DNA of 64,000 bases from Massilia sp. H6 (GCF_024802625.1 NZ_CP103373.1:40818-104817), one strand, 5' to 3'; positions 26,140 to 36,391 are shown, numbered from the stretch's first letter. Notes: generated by a model not told the origin, from the letters alone. Made by a program: numbers and translations.

Positions 26140-26611
26140 CTTCAAGCTGATGCAGCAATATCACGGCTCCCATGAAGAGTTCGACTATTTTCTCGTTCCG
26201 ACGGTAAAGGATAAAAAGCCCATGGCAGACACCGTGAATACCATTCGTGTTCTCTCCAGCATTGGGGTCCCACGCCAAAAGGTCCGGATCGTTTTCAATA
26301 GGGTGGACGTCGAAGATGTCATCGACACCGAGTTCGCCCCGCTGTTTGGATTGGCTGAACTAGAGAAATCGTTCACCCTTAACCCCGGGGCCATCATCTA
26401 CGCGAATGAAGTGTTCGACAGGTTAAAAGAGGTTGGAAAATCGCTCTGTGAAGTCTCAGGGGATGCAACGGATTACCGGGCAAAGCTTCGCCAGGCGCGT
26501 GACGATGAAGAAAGGGCCTTCTGCCTCAAAATGGTGGCGATCAAACGTCTCGCGATCACTGCGACCAAGAACCTCGATGGTGTGTTCAACACAAGCTTTC
26601 CCGCGGTATGA
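26140..26611 (+). pseudogene. stbB: StbB-type plasmid stability ATPase, N-terminus missing
   Basis: The ~157 remaining residues match the C-terminal two thirds of StbB: FDYFLVPTVKDKKPMADTVNTIRVLSSIGVP, VRIVFNRVDVEDV, and SFTLNPGAIIYANEVFDRLKEVGKSL. The Walker A part is absent because the gene is cut at the IS3 element border (26139/26140). StbB, a ParA-like protein, works with StbA/StbC in plasmid stability or positioning. The ORF can be read through from the IS, but the product would lack the ATP site. Confidence 0.8.
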
Positions 26612-27075
26612 GGGAACCGGTCACTTCTCGCGAAGCGCTGATCGCGGAGATATTGGGCGAATTGGACGGCTTGCTGACCCGGTCTGAAGAGTTACCCAAG
26701 ACCCTCGCGGAGGGCGAACGACGGCTTGTTTTAGCCGCTCAGATCCTGGAAAAAGCGGGCCTCAACTATCGATTGGCAGTGACCAGCTTCACTGACGAGG
26801 CCAAGACGGCGCTTACGGAACACGCGCGCGATCAGCTCTCGGAGGTGGCGACGCTTGCCGCGGAACTTCAACGCAAAGCGGTATACGAAGCGGTGCGGGT
26901 GGCTGTCCAGCGCGAGACGTCTGAGTTCGCGGTTCGACTAGATGCATTTCTAAACCAGCGCGGGACAGTCGCGCAGCGCGTCGCAGACAGCAATCTCCGT
27001 GGCCATGGCCTCACTGCCTTGGTGAGCTCTGTCTTGACGGCGGCACTCTTACTGTGGGTCGAAACGTTTAGCTGA
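26608..27075 (+). CDS. StbC-like protein with coiled coil and C-terminal membrane anchor
   Basis: A 155-residue protein overlapping the stbB stop by 4 bp (ATGA). It is almost all helix, with a heptad-like mid-part (LAEGERRLVLAAQILEKAGL, HARDQLSEVATLAAELQRKA), and ends in one transmembrane segment (GLTALVSSVLTAALLLWVETF). Proteins of this shape follow stbB in stb operons next to mob genes. With StbB broken, its role is doubtful, but the gene itself is intact. Confidence 0.7.
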   Translation: MREPVTSREALIAEILGELDGLLTRSEELPKTLAEGERRLVLAAQILEKAGLNYRLAVTSFTDEAKTALTEHARDQLSEVATLAAELQRKAVYEAVRVAVQRETSEFAVRLDAFLNQRGTVAQRVADSNLRGHGLTALVSSVLTAALLLWVETFS

Positions 27076-27391
27076 ACAGTGAATAAGGCTGAATAGACAC
27101 CCTCGGCGACGTGTAGGCATAGATCGCGGGCTATCGAGCGGCCTCGCATGCATCACAGCGCCTGCCACCGATGTCAACATAAAGTCCTATCGGAAAGGCT
27201 ATCGTCAACAACATGACCGATCACAGCGTAATCTCAACCTACGCAGCTTCTCCATCAATGCATACGATCGTCCATGAAACGCGTGATAAAGACGACCACG
27301 CCAAGCTGTTCCATCACGCTTTGGCGCCGTAGCACCCGGGGAAGAGCGGCAAGGCACGGCACCAGGAAGTGGACGCGAAGCCTCCTGTGTT

Positions 27392-28380
27392 TATAAGCAG
27401 CTTATATTCCCGTCGCGTCGCTCCGTCTCAAGGCGAGCTGGATTGCGGGGAATTATTTGTCGATCGTGTCGTGCATCAAGGGTGCCGCCATTTATAAGCT
27501 GCTTATATGTTACGAAAATAAAGGCAGTCTCGGCCAGGGTACCCATGTGCGACGAAATGATTTCCAAATGCTGCCGTCTGTAGCGGCCGATTTCTGCGCC
27601 CAGCAGCTCAACGCTCCTCAATGAGGTTGGCGGATACGGCCGGTGCAAGTCGCCTGCGTTCGCCGCCGATCGAATTATAAGCTGCTTATATTCCCTCCTG
27701 AGCAGTCCCTGCATGATCGACGCGGCTAGTTTCGCAAAAGACTCAGTGGCGCCCACGTAGGACGTTAAACTTTATAAGCTGCTTATATTCTGAGTGCAGT
27801 GTTTCGGCGGAGTCCGCTTGCGCCTCTCGGCTTGCGCGCGTTGGGTCTATTCCATGCTCGCGACACCCGATCGATAGTGTACTGATCCACGTTGCGCGCG
27901 ACGCGTAATGTGTGTCTGTAGGTACATCGGAAACTTTCTGAACCAGGGCCGCGCATGCGCCTCCATCCTGCTCCGATTTATAAGCTGCTTATAGTTTCCT
28001 GCAGCGCGGACATCTACCTAACCCTGCATGCGTGGCCCCACCAGTGTGGATACTCTCTGGACTGACGAACGCAGAGACACACGTCCGATCATCGCTAGCG
28101 AGCGAACTGCGGATCTGTTAAAGCGCCTGGTCTGGACTCATCGCGAGGGCGATTTGCGCATGTCCGCGGAAGAACGTGTGGACCGGTAATTGAACGAGCA
28201 CACGCCTCTCCGACGTGCAGTCTATCGATGGTTTTCTGATCGTTTCCCTAGCAAGGCAGCCCAGATTACCCACACAACATCGAGCGGCACCCTCTCAACA
28301 AACTTGCTGGTAGGCTGCGCCGAACTTAACGCAACTCACCTGCCGTGTTTTTCGTTGGTCGCAGTTATAAGCAGCTTATG
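27392..28380. repeat. Six copies of a 15-bp palindrome, probable partition centromere
   Basis: TATAAGCWGCTTATA occurs at 27392-27406, 27493-27507, 27676-27690, 27773-27787, 27979-27993 and, with one terminal change, 28366-28380. Copies 2-5 have T at the central base; 1 and 6 have A. The first five are spaced 101, 183, 97 and 206 bp apart. A repeated inverted repeat near parAB is what a ParB-binding centromere looks like, and the AAGC-GCTT core recalls KorB-type operators. StbA-type binding is the alternative. Confidence 0.8.
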
Positions 28381-28646
28381 TCAATCTAAACTGTTGAATA
28401 CAAACACTTTTCTTCCTGAAGGGGAGATTAGATAGGTTTGATCGTCTTCCATACGCATTCCGGCATTGATCCTAGAACGGGTGCCATTCCTAAAATGTTC
28501 ATTGTGGAAAGTTCGTGGATCCGTTGTCGATCATCGAAGCTTGCAGACAAGAAGTGACTGGCTGCAACCTGTCACATAAGACGAGTGGAAGGCCGTGCTG
28601 GCCGATACAAAGTGTCGCCGGGTGCAGTCCGATTATGGAAGGGTTG

Positions 28647-29554
28647 GTCCCCGTTGGCGCTCACCTTTCGTCCGCATTTTCGTGTGCGACTGGAGCTCCA
28701 CGACACTGAAGCGATGGTTGTGCTCACCAAAACTAGTGACCAAATGCATGGCTGGCGGGGCGAACGAACCCTGTGAGCGAAAACGAGCCGTTCAGTATGG
28801 CGAGGAAGTTCAAAATATTCGCGCTACCCCAGCGTGTACCATGTTCAATCGTGGCTCCGGCCTCAACGACACGACCTAATCTTGTCGATCGGTCATTCAG
28901 CGACAGAACGGGTGAACGCGTGAGCGTTACCCCCAGAGGCATCGTTTTGAACGAAGCGTGTCGTTAAACGATCTCAGCGCCGCTGCGGGTCCCCGCGCAA
29001 GCTCACCTTACCATCCCGCGTCCGTCACTGCGCTTCCCGTTACCCTTGCAGCGTCTACGGTGGGGGAGCCTTGCCGGCCATCTTCTTGGTCGGACTACAT
29101 GCCGGCCTGTTTCTTCCCTTTTCTCTATACCGGCGCTATAGCTTTGTCACGCCTTACAGCGATTTACCGCTATTTCATACCTATCCTAATAAGTCTCACC
29201 TATTACGGATACTTAGCATCTGGGAATACATCCGCCAGGGCATCACCCCGGCGTCCGGTACTGTCACGTTTGCTGCCGCGTTTGGTTGTAGAACGTTACC
29301 AGGTTGGCAATCGGGTTCAGCTTGTCTATGCGAGCATCGCATTCTTGACTAGGCTGCCTCTATCCCAAAACTTCGCCTGCACGTAGATGCTCACCTTTCG
29401 ACTGCACCAGGCGACGCCTATACGCTTGTGGGCCTTGAGTAGACCATCATCCTTCCAATGCATCGCATTGAGCGCGCTACGCGCCTTCCAACGCCGTTAC
29501 CGGGCTTGATCGAGAGCCGATGTCCGATCGGCACTCCCTGTAAAGCCTCACCTT
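28647..29554 (-). repeat. Reverse-oriented 21-bp iterons beyond parAB
   Basis: Three good copies on the minus strand (28647-28667, 28989-29009, 29534-29554) follow AAGGTGAG-N6-(C/G)(A/G)GGGA(C/G), the same unit as the large array before repB. Weaker matches lie near 29185 and 29375. They are inverted relative to the main array and 3-6 kb away from it. Confidence 0.7.
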
Positions 29555-30115
29555 TCGTGTGTACAGTCACCGTGGGAAGCGTGTAAATACAGGCAGTAGG
29601 TGGAGCGTGAATGTCGAGGATCCGCGTCCTACCTAGTGCTGAACGCAGCGACGTGCGGTCGCCTGGGACGCATCGTGGCTGAGCGGTTGATTCGTATTCG
29701 ACACCGGATGGGGAGTGGGCGTGCTTGCATGTGGATCAATGCCGGCTGATGAGATCGGGCCTGACACTGGCGAACGTGAGATGATGGCCGATTCGCAGCG
29801 CATGGGCAAGGACGACGGCGACTAACGCGACCGCGCCGCCGGGGGTCGATTAATTTCGTTCCTGACGATGCATACCAACGACGTTGCTCCGCATTCGTTC
29901 GTCGAAGCGTTTCTCGGGAAGCTCAGCGGAGGAGGCGAGCCGTCCTCGTCGAGTGATGAGGGAGCGCAGTACCGACCTCGCAGCTGGAATCGCATGAAGA
30001 TCGATCGCGACCGGTCTGAAGGTCAGAATACAACGAAGGCGCCAAATGGCGCCCTCGTTGAGCTGCTGGTTGCGCATGAGGCGTACCGCTTAGCGATGCG
30101 CTGCCACCTAGGATG

Positions 30116-31174
30116 TCAACTGTTCGATTTGCTCGACTTCTGCTTCTTCGGCAATTCAAGCGTCACGGCAAATTCGCGCAGCGCGGCCATGGCACTTTGC
30201 AGCGCCATCTCGACGTCGACGCCATCTTCAACCTGGATCAGGATGTCACGCGACTTCACCTGGACATGAAACGCCGATTCACCATTCTTGTCATTGATGG
30301 TGCGTGGAACGGGCGCTTTCGATCGTACACGCTTGGCCTCGAACGGTTTAAGCAGTACAGCGCGCAGCTCCGATTGATCCATGTGCGGCCGGTCGATGAG
30401 CGTTTCGACGGCGCGAACGATGCTGTCTTCGCCGGAGGGATGCCTGGCCAACACTTCCTTGATGACCCGGGCCTTGCGGTAGGTGATCAGTTCAGGATAC
30501 TTGGCCATCAAGTCCAGCACCGGTTGCGGCAGGTCGAAGAGGCTCAGGCACTGGGACACGCGTGCCTGGGTACAGCCGAACACGGTGGCGATGCCCGACT
30601 GTGTGGAGGCATAGCCCTCTTTGAGCGCGGTTTGGTAAGCTAGGCCGCGCTCATAATCGGACAGCTTGACGTTGCTTTCGTTGTGGACCAAGGTCGCCAG
30701 GCACGCGTCTCGATTCGACAACGTCACTACCCGCGCATCGAGTTCGGACCAGCCAATCAATCGTGCCGCCCTGACGCGACGGTGACCTGCGATCAGTTCG
30801 AACTTCCCGCTGTCCAGAACCCGAACCGTAATCGGCTCGTCCTGACCGCGCCCTTTTAAGGTTTCGCCCAGCAGCTGCAGTTCAGACTCGTCGTATTTTT
30901 TTCGTGGCTGATACGGAGAGTCGACAATCATATGCAGCGGAACACGCTGCGGGCTTGCCGAACTGATCTCATCGTCCGCTGGCACATGGGCCGGCACGTC
31001 GCTGCTCGACTGCGGCTGTTGCTCCTGATTGTCGTTCAACAGGTCGCTCAAGGACTTCGACGGCCCACTCGGCAGGTCGTTCATGTGCATTGGCGCCGCG
31101 GTGCGTCCGGTAGCTCGTAAGCGCTCGGCCAAGGAAGCGTTGAAGTCCGCTTCGGATTGTTGATGTTTCGTCAC
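30116..31174 (-). CDS. parB: ParB-family partition protein
   Basis: A 352-residue centromere-binding protein. After a polar N-terminus that would contact ParA, the ParB/Spo0J nuclease-like CTPase domain is clear: VPLHMIVDSPYQPRKKYDESELQLL, then GKFELIAGHRRVRAARLIGW with the GHRR motif. The helix-turn-helix follows (YASTQSGIATVFGCTQARVSQCLSLFDLP). The basic C-terminus would dimerise. It lies 33 bp downstream of parA on the same strand, so they form an operon. Its targets are probably the palindromes at 27.4-28.4 kb. Confidence 0.93.
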   Translation of the reverse strand: MTKHQQSEADFNASLAERLRATGRTAAPMHMNDLPSGPSKSLSDLLNDNQEQQPQSSSDVPAHVPADDEISSASPQRVPLHMIVDSPYQPRKKYDESELQLLGETLKGRGQDEPITVRVLDSGKFELIAGHRRVRAARLIGWSELDARVVTLSNRDACLATLVHNESNVKLSDYERGLAYQTALKEGYASTQSGIATVFGCTQARVSQCLSLFDLPQPVLDLMAKYPELITYRKARVIKEVLARHPSGEDSIVRAVETLIDRPHMDQSELRAVLLKPFEAKRVRSKAPVPRTINDKNGESAFHVQVKSRDILIQVEDGVDVEMALQSAMAALREFAVTLELPKKQKSSKSNS

Positions 31175-31207
31175 AGATACTCCGTTTTGGTCAATGACCG
31201 CTGCTGC

Positions 31208-32362
31208 TTACGCGGCGCGCGAGCTGTCCTTCTGAGCATTAGAACTGAACATGCCCATTCTCTCGACGAGCTCACGGGTTGCCGCGCGCAGTTCGTCGGC
31301 GGCGATACTGGTCGGCCGCGCCAATGCCAGCGGCAAGCCATCATCTTCGTCCAGCACTTTTTTGAATTCCTCGCTGGTGCTGATCTGGTTGTCCATCCAC
31401 GCTTCCGGGTACTTGCTGGTCAGTGCAATGACCTGGGCCGCCACCCGCACCCGTTTGGCATCGAAGAAATTACCCAGTACCGACAACTGCGGGAACTTGC
31501 TATGGGTGTTTTTCATCTCGCCGATGACGTCAGCCAGATACGAGACCGATTTCGTGCTGTAGCGCTCCATCGACACTGGGGCAATGGCAAAGTCGCTGGC
31601 CAGCAAGGCGCCGCGTGTCGTCTGATTCTTCGCGGGAGGCGCATCGAACATCACGATGTCGTACTGCGACAGATTGAAGTTGGGGTTGCGACCAGAGATG
31701 CCTTCGTCGAGCCAGCGCGCGATCGCCAGCTCGGGCTTTTTGCCCATGATCGCATCTACGGTGAACAGCGCTTCCAGGCGGTCAAGCGTCACTTCTGAGG
31801 GAATCAAGTGCGGGCCGTTCTCGCCGAACGGCTTTTTGATGACTTTCGAGAGCGGCTGTATCTCGCCGTTTTGTTGCCATTGTGGCAGCAGATGTCCCAG
31901 GTGATATTCGACGCACGTCGATTGGGCCAGTCCGGCCGCCGCAGCTTCTTCCGGTGTGAGTTCCGGGTCATAGCCAAACGAGATCGTCAGATTGGCCTGA
32001 AAGTCGAGATCGATGACCAGGACCCGAAAGCCCATCAAGGACAGGATGCAGGCAATGTTTGAGCTAATGGTCGTTTTTCCAACACCCCCCTTGGGGGCAT
32101 AGACCGTCAGAATACGCTTGACCTTGGGAGTCAAATTATATTTACGTGCCCGATGGGTTGCCAAATCAAACACGTTTTCGACGGTAAAAATCCGTGTCTT
32201 GGGCCCGCTGCCACCCTGGCGTTCAATTTGCAAACCGGCTTCGTCGGCGTCACGACGTACTGAGTCGACACTGATGCCAAGCAGTTTAGCAACCCCTTGT
32301 ACCTTAAATGTTTTACGTCCCAAGTCGGTCTCCCGAAATTCGATTTCGTAATTTTCTCTCAA
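31208..32362 (-). CDS. parA: ParA-family partition ATPase with N-terminal helix-turn-helix
   Basis: A 384-residue protein if started at TTG 32362 (LRENYEIEF), which follows AAGGG and matches the start of homologues I know; the open frame extends 86 codons further upstream to 32620 without family support. Residues ~12-75 are a MerR-like DNA-binding part (FKVQGVAKLLGISVDSVRRDADEAGL) typical of autoregulating type Ia ParA. The deviant Walker A is YAPKGGVGKTT; other ATPase motifs are VIDLDFQANLT and IVMFDAPPAKNQ. It segregates the plasmid together with ParB. Confidence 0.92.
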   Translation of the reverse strand: MRENYEIEFRETDLGRKTFKVQGVAKLLGISVDSVRRDADEAGLQIERQGGSGPKTRIFTVENVFDLATHRARKYNLTPKVKRILTVYAPKGGVGKTTISSNIACILSLMGFRVLVIDLDFQANLTISFGYDPELTPEEAAAAGLAQSTCVEYHLGHLLPQWQQNGEIQPLSKVIKKPFGENGPHLIPSEVTLDRLEALFTVDAIMGKKPELAIARWLDEGISGRNPNFNLSQYDIVMFDAPPAKNQTTRGALLASDFAIAPVSMERYSTKSVSYLADVIGEMKNTHSKFPQLSVLGNFFDAKRVRVAAQVIALTSKYPEAWMDNQISTSEEFKKVLDEDDGLPLALARPTSIAADELRAATRELVERMGMFSSNAQKDSSRAA

Positions 32363-33016
32363 CTTACCCTTTCGGTGCAAGGGAAAAATCTCAATGTGAA
32401 GTAAAAACCTTGCATGGGGATGCTGTAGCCATGTCCATGACTTTTCCTTGCAACGAAGGATCTCTCCCTCGGGATCAGTGGGCTTGTTAGGTGAGCTCAA
32501 ACAGGGACGCAGACGTTTATTCGACGATTTGGACGTGTTCCCACCTACAAACTGTCTTAACCTCGCTATGAGGTAACGCATCGTTGTGAAACCGTGCGAT
32601 ATGCCTTGCGAAACAGCCATTGATGAAGGTTTGTTGGCAAAGGTGAGTGCCTACAGGGACTCGGAGCCGATGATGATGAAGCTGGTCAGCCGTTGGGGAA
32701 GTCGACAGTAACCTGTAGGTGAGAGCTAACAGGGACCGTGAATGAAGCGTTCGGTGCTGTGGATTGAAGTTTGAACGTCATCAGCATGGTGACTTAGGGT
32801 CAAGGTGAGTGGTGACAGGGACATGGGCGACAATGATCTTGTTGGTCTTGTGCTATGGGGCGTAAGCGTGCGGAACCTGTTGGTAGGGTGAGTTCGTCCT
32901 GGACGACCTAGCGTCAGGGATCTTGGGCACGATCAGGGATTGGGTTTTGTAGCGACGCCGAGCGTCAGCTTTGATGGCCTTGGCGATTAAGCAAAATGTG
33001 GGCTTCTCATGATGAA

Positions 33017-33105
33017 TTGAGAGGTTTTTATTTGAAGAAACAAAGTTAACCCTTGTTTACCTGTTTAAGTTCGCTGAAACGCAGTATCCATGCGGGTTTC
33101 AGCAG
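33017..33105 (+). repeat. AT-rich direct repeat, copy A
   Basis: About 89 bp, starting TTGAGAGGTTTTTATTTG and ending in GCGGGTTTCAGC; it recurs at 33827-33915 with about a dozen differences. It contains GTTAACCCTTGTTTACCTG, more AT-rich than its surroundings, so it may be the duplex-unwinding part of the origin. Confidence 0.7.
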
Positions 33106-33826
33106 AATATGGTGAGCCTCCCCGGTGACCTCAGTGAGCTTCTACAGGGACGTGGGTGAGCTCATGCAGGGAGGACGTTCGTCTTGGGTGGGTCGCAGCA
33201 GGGACGTCAGGTGAGTGGATTCAGGGAGCAGATGGTGCAAAGGTGAGCATTTCCGGGGACAAAGTGTGATCGATGGTGAGGCTGTACAGGCACATGCTTG
33301 TCTAAGGTGAGACTGTCCGGGGACTATGGTGCGGCGCCAGCTTATATACGTCCAGCTGAGGACGAATGTTGATGCGTAGCGACCGCAGTTTTCGACAGCT
33401 ATCCCTTTCATCCTTGTCGTTCCTGGTACCAGGAACGATCGATTAGTTAAAAAGGTGAGCTTTTACAGGGAGTGGCTGAGCGATGTGCGGTTCTTGGAAG
33501 ACGAAGTGCGGAGCTAGGCCACTCCGATGACGGTATGCGTCGATCATGTAGACAAGGGTATCGACGCTGGAGTAGCGCCGATGGTCACGGATGAAGCTGC
33601 GGGACTGTGTGAGGGTCAAAATGGCTTATTCAGTGGTCGCGAACGGTTTGCGCGAACGGGCCGCACTGAGCGAGCCAGCTTGGACCTTGCGTACGTTGTG
33701 GTCGGGGTGGAACACGAAGAATGACTTTTTGGCTTTGGCATCTATGGTCCTCGTGTTGCTTCCTCAGTTGCATGCGGATGTGGTGCTCGTGGTAAACGCT
33801 TTAATTAAGGGTGTCGCTCGGCCGGT

Positions 33827-33915
33827 ATTGAGAGGTTTTTATTTGAAAAAACAAAGTTAACCGCTGTTGACCTGTTTACGCTCTGTGAAACGTAGTAACC
33901 ATGCGGGTTCCAGCG
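33827..33915 (+). repeat. AT-rich direct repeat, copy B
   Basis: Second copy of the repeat at 33017-33105, 810 bp downstream, between two groups of iterons. The conservation of both copies while the flanks diverge suggests a function, such as origin opening or a promoter pair. Confidence 0.7.
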
Positions 33916-34752
33916 ATTTTAGGTGAGACTATACAGTCACCTAGGTGAGGCTGAACAGGGACATGCGTGAGGGTGCCCAGGGATGGTGTGGCTGTTGAGT
34001 GAGCCGACGCAGGGACTCAGGGTGAGTGCATTCAGGCAGTTAAATTGCTTGAGGTGAGTGCTATCGGGGACCGTATGAGCGTAAAGGTGAGTCTGGACAG
34101 GGACTAGCGCGGACAAGGTGAGCTTTTTCAGGGACATTTGAGAGGCGTGCACTCTCATTGCCTTAAAGCGAGCGTCCTTCGTGATCTCTGGATAAACCAG
34201 CTCCTCAACTAGATGGCCTTTATGGTGAGCTTTCACGGGGGGGCCAAGAGGAGCAAACAACTTAAAGGTGAGCGTGTATAGGGACGCGGCTGACGGTCGT
34301 TTGACTGGGTGATACTGGCATGGCTGAGTTAGTAGAGGCTGTATAACTCTCCAACCAGATGGGTATGACATGCTCAAGTCGTTCTGTCACTTTTTCACGC
34401 CCGGACTGGAAACGATTCGTCAGCGCTGGTAGCGCCGTCGATGTTTCGCTATCACCGACAGGTGAGTGTCCACAGAGAGTCGGCTTGCTGCTTCCACGTC
34501 TGGTAGGACCACAGTGTTTTCTTGAAACGAGGGATCGCTTACCTCAGTACGGTTTGAAAAGGTGAGAATGTTCAGGGACTCAAAGGCGCTATTGCCCTTA
34601 GGTGAGGTTCAACAGGGACGAGACGATTGGTGAAAGTGCTGGGCTCACCGTTGCAAGGGTGAGTATACTTGACTCACGTATGGGAGCCCATGCAATAATG
34701 CGCGTTGGCAATGAGTTAGGTAATGTCTGGGTGAGACAGGGGGGGGGATCGC

Positions 34753-36120
34753 ATGGCAGAGAAGGCCAAGGGAACGACTGCCAATGCGGCTGAGATCGTC
34801 GATACCTCTGCCAAGTCAGTCGCGCCTCGTACCGAACTCGAGATCCGCAAGTCGAATGAGGCGATTGGATTACGGGTTGTTTCGGGTCGTCTAACGCTCC
34901 TGAACCGCAAAGTGTTCAACGTCCTGATGTACCATGCGCAGCGCATCCGTAAGCTGGGCCAGGACGCACCGATCGACACGCCTGCCGCTCAAAAGTACTT
35001 CTGGGTGCCGCTTTCAGTGCTGGCACGCAATGCGAGCTACGATAGCCGCGATATGCAGTTTCTGCGTGAGCAAATCTCTGAAATGCAGGATATCAAGCTT
35101 CTGCTCGAGACTGACCGTCAGTGGACCAGCGAACGATTGATCGCATCAGTCACCTTCGTCAATCCAAAGGGTTTGCATAGTCGTACTGGACAGGTCTGGG
35201 TCGGCTTTGCGTTTCCGCCTGAAGTGCATGAAAGCGTCATGCAGCCGGAAACCTATACCCGGCTCAGTATTCACTATCAAGGACTGTTAAAGTCCGGAAC
35301 AGCGTTAGCCTTATACGAGCTGTGCCGTCGCTACGCAACTAATCCCTCGAAGTTGACCTCGACCTATTCTGTAGAGCACTGGTACGGGCTTCTTACGGGC
35401 AATCCGGTGCCTGAGAAGGCAGAGGATTTGCCTGAGTACAAATACTTTAAACGCGATGTCCTGAAAAATGCGATCGCGGAGGTCAACCGCGTCACTGACA
35501 TCGACGTCGAGCTAATTGAACACAAGCTAGGTCGTCGTGTCCAGCAACTGCAGTTTCGCGTCGAGTTCAAGCCCGATACCCAGCAAGAATCGCGCGCTCC
35601 CTTCACCATTGATCTTACCTTACTTGAAAAGCTCATGGGTTTGGGCATGTCCCAGCACGAGGCCAGCAATGTTATTGGCGAATATCCCGATGAGAAAATT
35701 GGGCAAGCCCTCGCGGTGGTCGATGCCCGGGTCAATTCTGCCAATGGTGGTCCGATCCACTCGAAGGTGGCGTATTTGCGCTGGGCCTTAAAGAGTGAAG
35801 CCAAACTTCCGGACAAGAAGACGGGGCCACGACTCAAGACGGGCTCGGCGGCTGAAGGGCCGACACTGCTCGAACGGTTCTTGACGGCGCGGGCCAAGCT
35901 GGCACTCGATGTGTTTACGGAAATGGACGCTGAACAGCGCAGTGCGACCTTTGAGCAGTTCAAGGCGCAAGCCAGCGGCAAGGTGCCGGCATTGGAAAAG
36001 GCGCTCGACAAGGGGGTCACGCGCACTGCCCTTAGCCTGTGGTACGCCGATGCGTTGTGGGGTGAACCAACCGTCGAGAGCTTGTCGCATTTTGCGGACA
36101 AGAATCAAATGCTGATGTGA
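34753..36120 (+). CDS. repB: Rep_3-family plasmid replication initiator
   Basis: A 455-residue initiator. The Rep_3 signature at the first winged helix is clear: EIRKSNEAIGLRVVSGRLTLLNRKVFNVLMYHAQ and later YFWVPLSVLARNASYDSRD. The second winged helix includes SGTALALYELCRRYATNPS and the W-Y-x-L-L (EHWYGLLTGN). The C-terminal ~170 residues are an extension not needed in small Rep proteins. It binds the iterons upstream and melts the origin. The start ATG directly follows GGGGGGGGATCGC, a weak ribosome binding site, and the last degenerate iterons overlap the promoter, which fits autorepression. Confidence 0.93.
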   Translation: MAEKAKGTTANAAEIVDTSAKSVAPRTELEIRKSNEAIGLRVVSGRLTLLNRKVFNVLMYHAQRIRKLGQDAPIDTPAAQKYFWVPLSVLARNASYDSRDMQFLREQISEMQDIKLLLETDRQWTSERLIASVTFVNPKGLHSRTGQVWVGFAFPPEVHESVMQPETYTRLSIHYQGLLKSGTALALYELCRRYATNPSKLTSTYSVEHWYGLLTGNPVPEKAEDLPEYKYFKRDVLKNAIAEVNRVTDIDVELIEHKLGRRVQQLQFRVEFKPDTQQESRAPFTIDLTLLEKLMGLGMSQHEASNVIGEYPDEKIGQALAVVDARVNSANGGPIHSKVAYLRWALKSEAKLPDKKTGPRLKTGSAAEGPTLLERFLTARAKLALDVFTEMDAEQRSATFEQFKAQASGKVPALEKALDKGVTRTALSLWYADALWGEPTVESLSHFADKNQMLM

Positions 36121-36391
36121 CCTAAGTGTCGCGGGGTAAGCGCTCACTTCAGCGCGGATGGTATGTATAGTTCGCGAATATCAATTGAAAACACTTTTAA
36201 TGACAGCGGCTGGTATCCGCCTGCGCCTGGCGGTTAGGAAGTGCTCACTTTGAATGGCTGTTACGATTTGGACGCCGGGAGGACTTTGCGCACTGTGAGC
36301 AACAAAGGAGCATCCATCTTTTCCCTGCCGGGCTTATGTCCCAACAGTCGTCGTCTAGTGTGGCGCTGTTTTCTGGCGCTGCCCAAGGTAT

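Larger units (their letters stand above)
27076..30115. other. 3-kb gene-free region between stbC and parB
   Basis: No ORF here has family resemblance, a convincing start or coding bias. It holds six palindromic sites (27392-28380) and, further right, iterons in reverse orientation at 28647-28667, 28989-29009 and 29534-29554. It appears to be a centromere and replication-control region. Confidence 0.6.
32640..34750 (+). repeat. Array of at least 20 iterons, 21 bp each, upstream of repB
   Basis: The unit is AAGGTGAG-N6-CAGGGAC. Well-preserved copies include 32640-32660 and 34084-34104 and others near 32717, 32800, 33126, 33208, 33451, 33941, 34114, 34265, 34559 and 34600; about as many are degenerate. 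All read in the same direction as repB and are irregularly spaced. Iterons bind the Rep_3 initiator and set copy number; here the number is far higher than the usual 4-8. Confidence 0.85.
32363..34752. other. 2.4-kb replication control and origin region
   Basis: No gene is supported here. The stretch contains the parA promoter side, the large iteron array, two copies of an ~89-bp AT-rich direct repeat and the repB leader. It most likely includes oriV. Confidence 0.7.

Noticed and set aside
27391..27756. 121-codon leftward frame over the palindromes
   Set aside because: It includes several centromere-like palindromes (translated as YKQLI) and has no coding bias or family resemblance.
28190..29386. 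Several 60-140 codon frames between the centromere sites and parB
   Set aside because: They overlap one another, lack ribosome binding sites and family resemblance, and cover reverse iterons.
30113..30643. 176-codon plus-strand frame opposite parB
   Set aside because: Shadow of the ParB coding sequence; no family match.
33937..34377. 146-codon leftward frame in the iteron array
   Set aside because: Its translation is the repeated complement of the iterons (for example LTLSP/HLTLSP units), an artefact of the repeats.
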